This document shows, in pieces, positions 60,001-64,000 of a stretch of DNA of 64,000 bases. The DNA is from Smittia aterrima (Eukaryota; Arthropoda; Insecta; Diptera; Chironomidae), in the NCBI GenBank assembly GCA_033063855.1, contig CP093829.1:11108243-11172242 (forward strand), read 5' to 3'. The notes below the pieces were generated by a model. That model made no database searches. It had not been told where the DNA came from and worked only from the letters and a program-made list of their open reading frames with translations. Each line of letters opens with the position of its first letter. Positions within the stretch are counted from its first letter, which is position 1. The position numbers and the translations under genes were made by a program.

Positions 60001-63000
60001 ATAGCTCAAGACAAATAGCATTTCTTTGAAATTTGCTGAAGGGATTTCATGAAAAAAGAAAGGAAATTGCATAACTTTCTTCGGAAGTTATGTAAGCAAA
60101 GAGTTTTTACACTTCCTCACCTAACATTGACAGCTTTTATTTGTTGAGATCTTTTGGGTTCATTTTCATTCGGAGTAAAATCCCTAGAATATAATACGTT
60201 TGCAAACACAATAGGGAAACTTTTCGAATGTTCGAGAGGAATATTAATTAACACTTTAAAGAGAAATAATGTCTTATTCCTTCTTATCGCACTGCTTAGT
60301 GGGTGGTTTGCCAATGAGAGTGACTTGAGCTGAGTGTGGAAGTGTTTATTTGCAAGGATTTTTCCTTTTTATATATTGTTTGCTCAAAACTTGTAGTTTT
60401 TTTGGTTGCCTCGTGCTTCAAACATTATGTACTACTCCTTCTCCTTCTCAACGATATTTGTTGGTGAAAAAGAGCTTCATCAACAAAATTTTCATTTATA
60501 TTATTTGTTTTTCTCTTACTCTTGGGTATATTCGTGAATCATATGCAATGCCTAAAATTGGAATCTCTCAGAACTGAAATGTTATCTTATTGAAATCACA
60601 CGCGTGTCGAGTTTTGTGTGTAAAGTTTTCCTGGAATTTCATGAAAGAAGTTCTTTTATGAAGGCTATTTCGGTTGATAGAGCTTCCGAGAAAGCCTTTA
60701 TCAGTAAAACGATTCATGATACGCAATGCACAAACGAACCCTTGAACTTCGAGAGATAGGAGAGTAAAGGCAAAAATATACAGAAATCAATGAAGAGCAA
60801 TTTATACTTTTTGCCTCTGACATAGACGAAGCACATTCGCTTAAAGTATAATTAAATCTTTCTTGTGGAAAAATACAAACACTCACACAGAGGGAGAGAA
60901 ACGAGCAAGAGCGGTGGTGAATGAAATTAAATTTTTCATGAAAATGAAGGAAAATTATTTTTGTTTTCCCACAAAAATCTAAGCTAAAAAAAGTTTTATG
61001 TGCTGTGCTTTTTCCATTCGGGAATTTCACTAACTAAAGCACATGAAAATTTCAATATGTTCCTAACCATGAATGCACTGCCACAGAAATCATAAATAGC
61101 GAAGTTCTCAGCGATTACGGTGCTACTTTTAACATTTTGTTACTTGCGAAAGTTCCTCTCGTCGTCTAGCATCTCTTCCATCTTCTCGACTGTTTATGAA
61201 ATGAGGAAAATTAAAATTAAGAAACTTGTGCATACAACTCGCTGCTCTTTGCTTCTGTTGTTGTTATTTTAACTTCACATTGAGGCAATGCTGGGGTAAT
61301 AATAGTAGCAGGAGCAAGAGTGCACGTAATATGCAAAGTCCCATGAATGTGCTTTCGCCTTTGAGAGGCTAATAAAAGAGAACCATGGAATTTCGCCTGG
61401 AAGATCTTTGTCAAAATATGCTGCTTGATACAATGCATTTGCTTCTTGAGTGTGAGAAGCGAGTATTCATTAAAATAATTTGTAGTTTATAGTTATAGCA
61501 CAGAAGTGTGCACTAAAATCTTAAAAGCAGGATACGGATGTGGTTAAAATCACAAAATGGAAGAACAGTTTACAAGCGAAGAGAACATTGAGGCAACGTC
61601 GTTAATGCATTCGCATTCGACTCTTTTGCAGGGATGTCGATGCAAATTTTATAATTTTTCTTTCTTCTCTTCCTGCTAACGTGAACATAAGAAAACTAAT
61701 CAGTCAAAAGAGATTTTAATTCAAACAAAGTCACATACTCAACATCTCTGTCTGTACAATCACTCCCGTTTCACTGCGGAAGCTATCTCCAGCCCTTTAT
61801 GAACGATAAAAAGTTGCGTCATAAAACTCATACCTTTCAGAGCAAGAAGATTGACTTGGCTTTGCTTGCTTTGCGTCTCGTTGTTTGGCTGTGTGTGCGG
61901 TGCTGCATTAATTCCTTTTGTGGTAGAATCTGCAACATTTATCTTTAAACAGCAATAAATTTTCAGCAAAGTTCTTGGCTACGGAGCAAAAACTGTCGAA
62001 GCTAACATGTGTTGATTTGTATGTGCACGTCTGTTCGATCGTCGGATTGTATTTCATTTTAACTTTTTTGTTTAGTTGCACGGCTTGTATGTGACTATGG
62101 TTGAGAGTTTCCACTCACTTCCCTTTCTATGCGGTTTGAAAACTCATTTACTCCAGAAATTACATTCAGAGCCCTTCACTTCACCCAGGAAGAGGAATCA
62201 CTTCGATGGCTTCTGTGTGGAGTAAACGCTTTAGTCGACCATTGAAATTGAAATTGAAAAATTATTTTTTCTTTCTTTCTGAAGAGAGAGAGCACTCGAT
62301 GTGAACGACTTCTTATGGCTCACGATCAACAGGGAAAACGGATGGAAAAGGAAAACTTCCGTCTTCAAACATGAATATTGAACGAGACATTATTTACATT
62401 TTGCCGGATGAAGCGACAGTTTTCCCATCGATGCCCAACAAGCAGACACAATCGCATGAATTGTAAACATTTTCCGTCAAGCGTGCGACGAGTGAGGGAT
62501 GAAGAGAGGCAGAAACTACTTTTTAATGAGAAATTGAGGGATCCATTTAGCATTGGGACAAAGTAAATAAAGTTCTTGAGTCCCTCGTTTGCAAATTGGT
62601 CACCCCTCGTCTCTCCACTTGCTAATTATTCAAAAGCACATCCAAATTTAGCCATATCATCATGAGAAAGGTGAAAGGAAACAATATCGCTCAGCGACAA
62701 TTCGTTCTGTCGACATAAAACACTAAATACGACACCGTTCGAGTCAACCCTTGCTCGCTCCTACGCCAATACATCTAAAGTTCGCCTATTACCATCGTTA
62801 TGCTAATTATGGAACGATAGCATTAAGTCTAAAGCTTGGGTGAGGTAAAGATTTAAAGACACTCGTAAAATATATTTTAGGATCTGCTATTTTGAATTTA
62901 AAGTACACATCAAATCTAAACAGATAAACTACTCGAGAATAAATTAGAGCTTTGTTTGGTGTAAATGGAGGTGAAATGTATACGGCAGACACTTGAATTT

Positions 63001-64000
63001 CGAGACGGCATTCGAGAGATAAGGCGATGATCGCATTGCAAATCCTTGATTATGCTTATTACGCCTCATACCTGAGATGATTTATCTCTCACTCTCTCTC
63101 CCACTGCAAGGCTTCTAATTAAAATTTGATTTGAGGAAAATGTTTATTGAATCTTAATCAGGTCGTGCACTTAAGAGCGATCTAAAATAATTAGACTCCA
63201 CCTCCACTCTGATTGCAATGCTCGCTACGTAAGTGAATTTCAATTAAAATCCCATTTCAAATAAAGCAAAGTATTTACTTTTTTATAAAAAGGAAAAAAC
63301 TGGAAAGTGTTGACTAAGCGAAAACTTTGCCCACTCTGAAATAAATTAAAACTGAAAACTTTGTTTTTATTTCCGGGCATCGAAATTAATTTTCCTCTTT
63401 GTCTCTCTCGCAAATGAGAATGTTTATAAGAAAAGTTTATGAAATGTCGGGACGAGGACGTCGTACGTGATTTTCTTGGAGTTAAAAACCGAAGCCGCTC
63501 GAGGAGATTGCGAGTTGAAATTTTCAGTGTGAACTAATCTCGAACCCAGCTCACATTTTTTCATTTTCAGTTGATACTTTTCTCTTTGGTGCGTGGGAGG
63601 AAGTTTTTTTAGACAGAGATTTTTCGGCTCGGAAACTGTCAGGTATCAGAAACTGTTTGTGTTCCCCTTTCCTTTTGGGGACAGAAAGTGTCAAACATGA
63701 ATTGTCCTCGCCCCAAAATCAAAAAACTATTTTGCGAATCACGTCTGCGATATAATTTTTCTCTCCTTTTTGCCTTGTCGGCCCCCGCAAATATCCCACT
63801 CGCTCTCTTATCTAAAAAATTCCACAATTGGCATTTAATTTCATTCCACACGAAGATGGAATAAATTAAAGTTTAACTCGTTTACTCGGATCGAATTAAA
63901 AAGCATCTTTCGGGCGAGCACAAATAGATATCAACTGAGAGTACCTTCCAGCGTCGAGAACGAGAGTATGTGAGTGAAATCAGAAATTGAATTTGAAAAT
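57060..64000. other. Gene-free DNA upstream of kek
   Basis: Upstream (on the kek strand) of the kek ATG there is no other gene to the window edge. Contents: TTCG repeats (57088-57101), a (GCT)5 run (58400-58414), hairpins at 59098-59113 and 60067-60095, the exon-like block at 61834-62110, and GA/CT tracts near 62283 and 63085. It probably includes kek 5' UTR intron and regulatory DNA. Confidence 0.55.
61834..62110 (-). other. Exon-like block, possible kek 5' UTR exon
   Basis: On the minus strand this block is CAA/CAC-rich (for example ACGCAAAGCAAGCAAAGCC), unlike the GA/CT-run DNA around it. It ends in a good donor, CTGAAAG/GTATGAG, at 61834/61833. Short open frames in it (61760-61969, 61908-62114) match nothing I know. 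It lies 4.9 kb upstream of the kek ATG on the kek strand, so a non-coding first exon is the simplest reading. A partner acceptor near 56971 (TTACAG) or 57020 (CTAG) is weak. Low confidence. Confidence 0.25.

Overview
The window looks like nuclear DNA from an insect, most likely a fly-like (dipteran) genome. Three things suggest this. The DNA is AT-rich but still full of CpG, as expected without germline CpG methylation. Introns are mostly very short (58-161 nt) with canonical signals. The recognisable proteins are a kekkon-type LRR-Ig receptor encoded in a single exon, a divergent insect-type nicotinic receptor subunit, and a His/Lys/Gly-rich secreted protein of a kind seen in insects. Species cannot be named from the sequence alone.

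Only four protein-coding genes can be supported in 64 kb. (1) A YIPF5/Yip1 homologue on the minus strand (coding 29696 down to 23495) has six coding exons; I rebuilt them to a 259-residue protein, with one 5.05-kb intron and one GC-AG intron. (2) A Cys-loop ligand-gated channel subunit on the plus strand (36678-38858) has eight exons and 424 residues, with an intact acetylcholine-site framework but an unusual M2 pore. (3) A small secreted His-rich protein on the plus strand (40670-42026) has six exons and 248 residues, with a textbook TATA plus initiator promoter. (4) A kekkon-family receptor on the minus strand (56933-54516) is one 805-codon exon with a C-terminal PDZ ligand.

The rest is non-coding as far as I can read it: 1-23449, the 5-kb YIPF5 intron, 29.8-36.5 kb, 42.1-54.4 kb and 57-64 kb. 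It holds dispersed (GA)n and (ACG)n tracts, several strong palindromes and hairpins, a roughly 275-bp MITE-like element at 31.05-31.33 kb, a TATA box inside a hairpin loop near 8.64 kb, and an exon-like block at 61.83-62.1 kb that could be kek 5' UTR. The long gene-free stretches on both sides of kek fit a cis-regulatory landscape for a developmental or neuronal receptor, but that is inference.

The four genes form no operon or obvious pathway. They pair a housekeeping ER-Golgi membrane protein with neuronal or cell-surface and secreted products. No rRNA, tRNA, CRISPR, viral or autonomous transposon coding sequence was seen.
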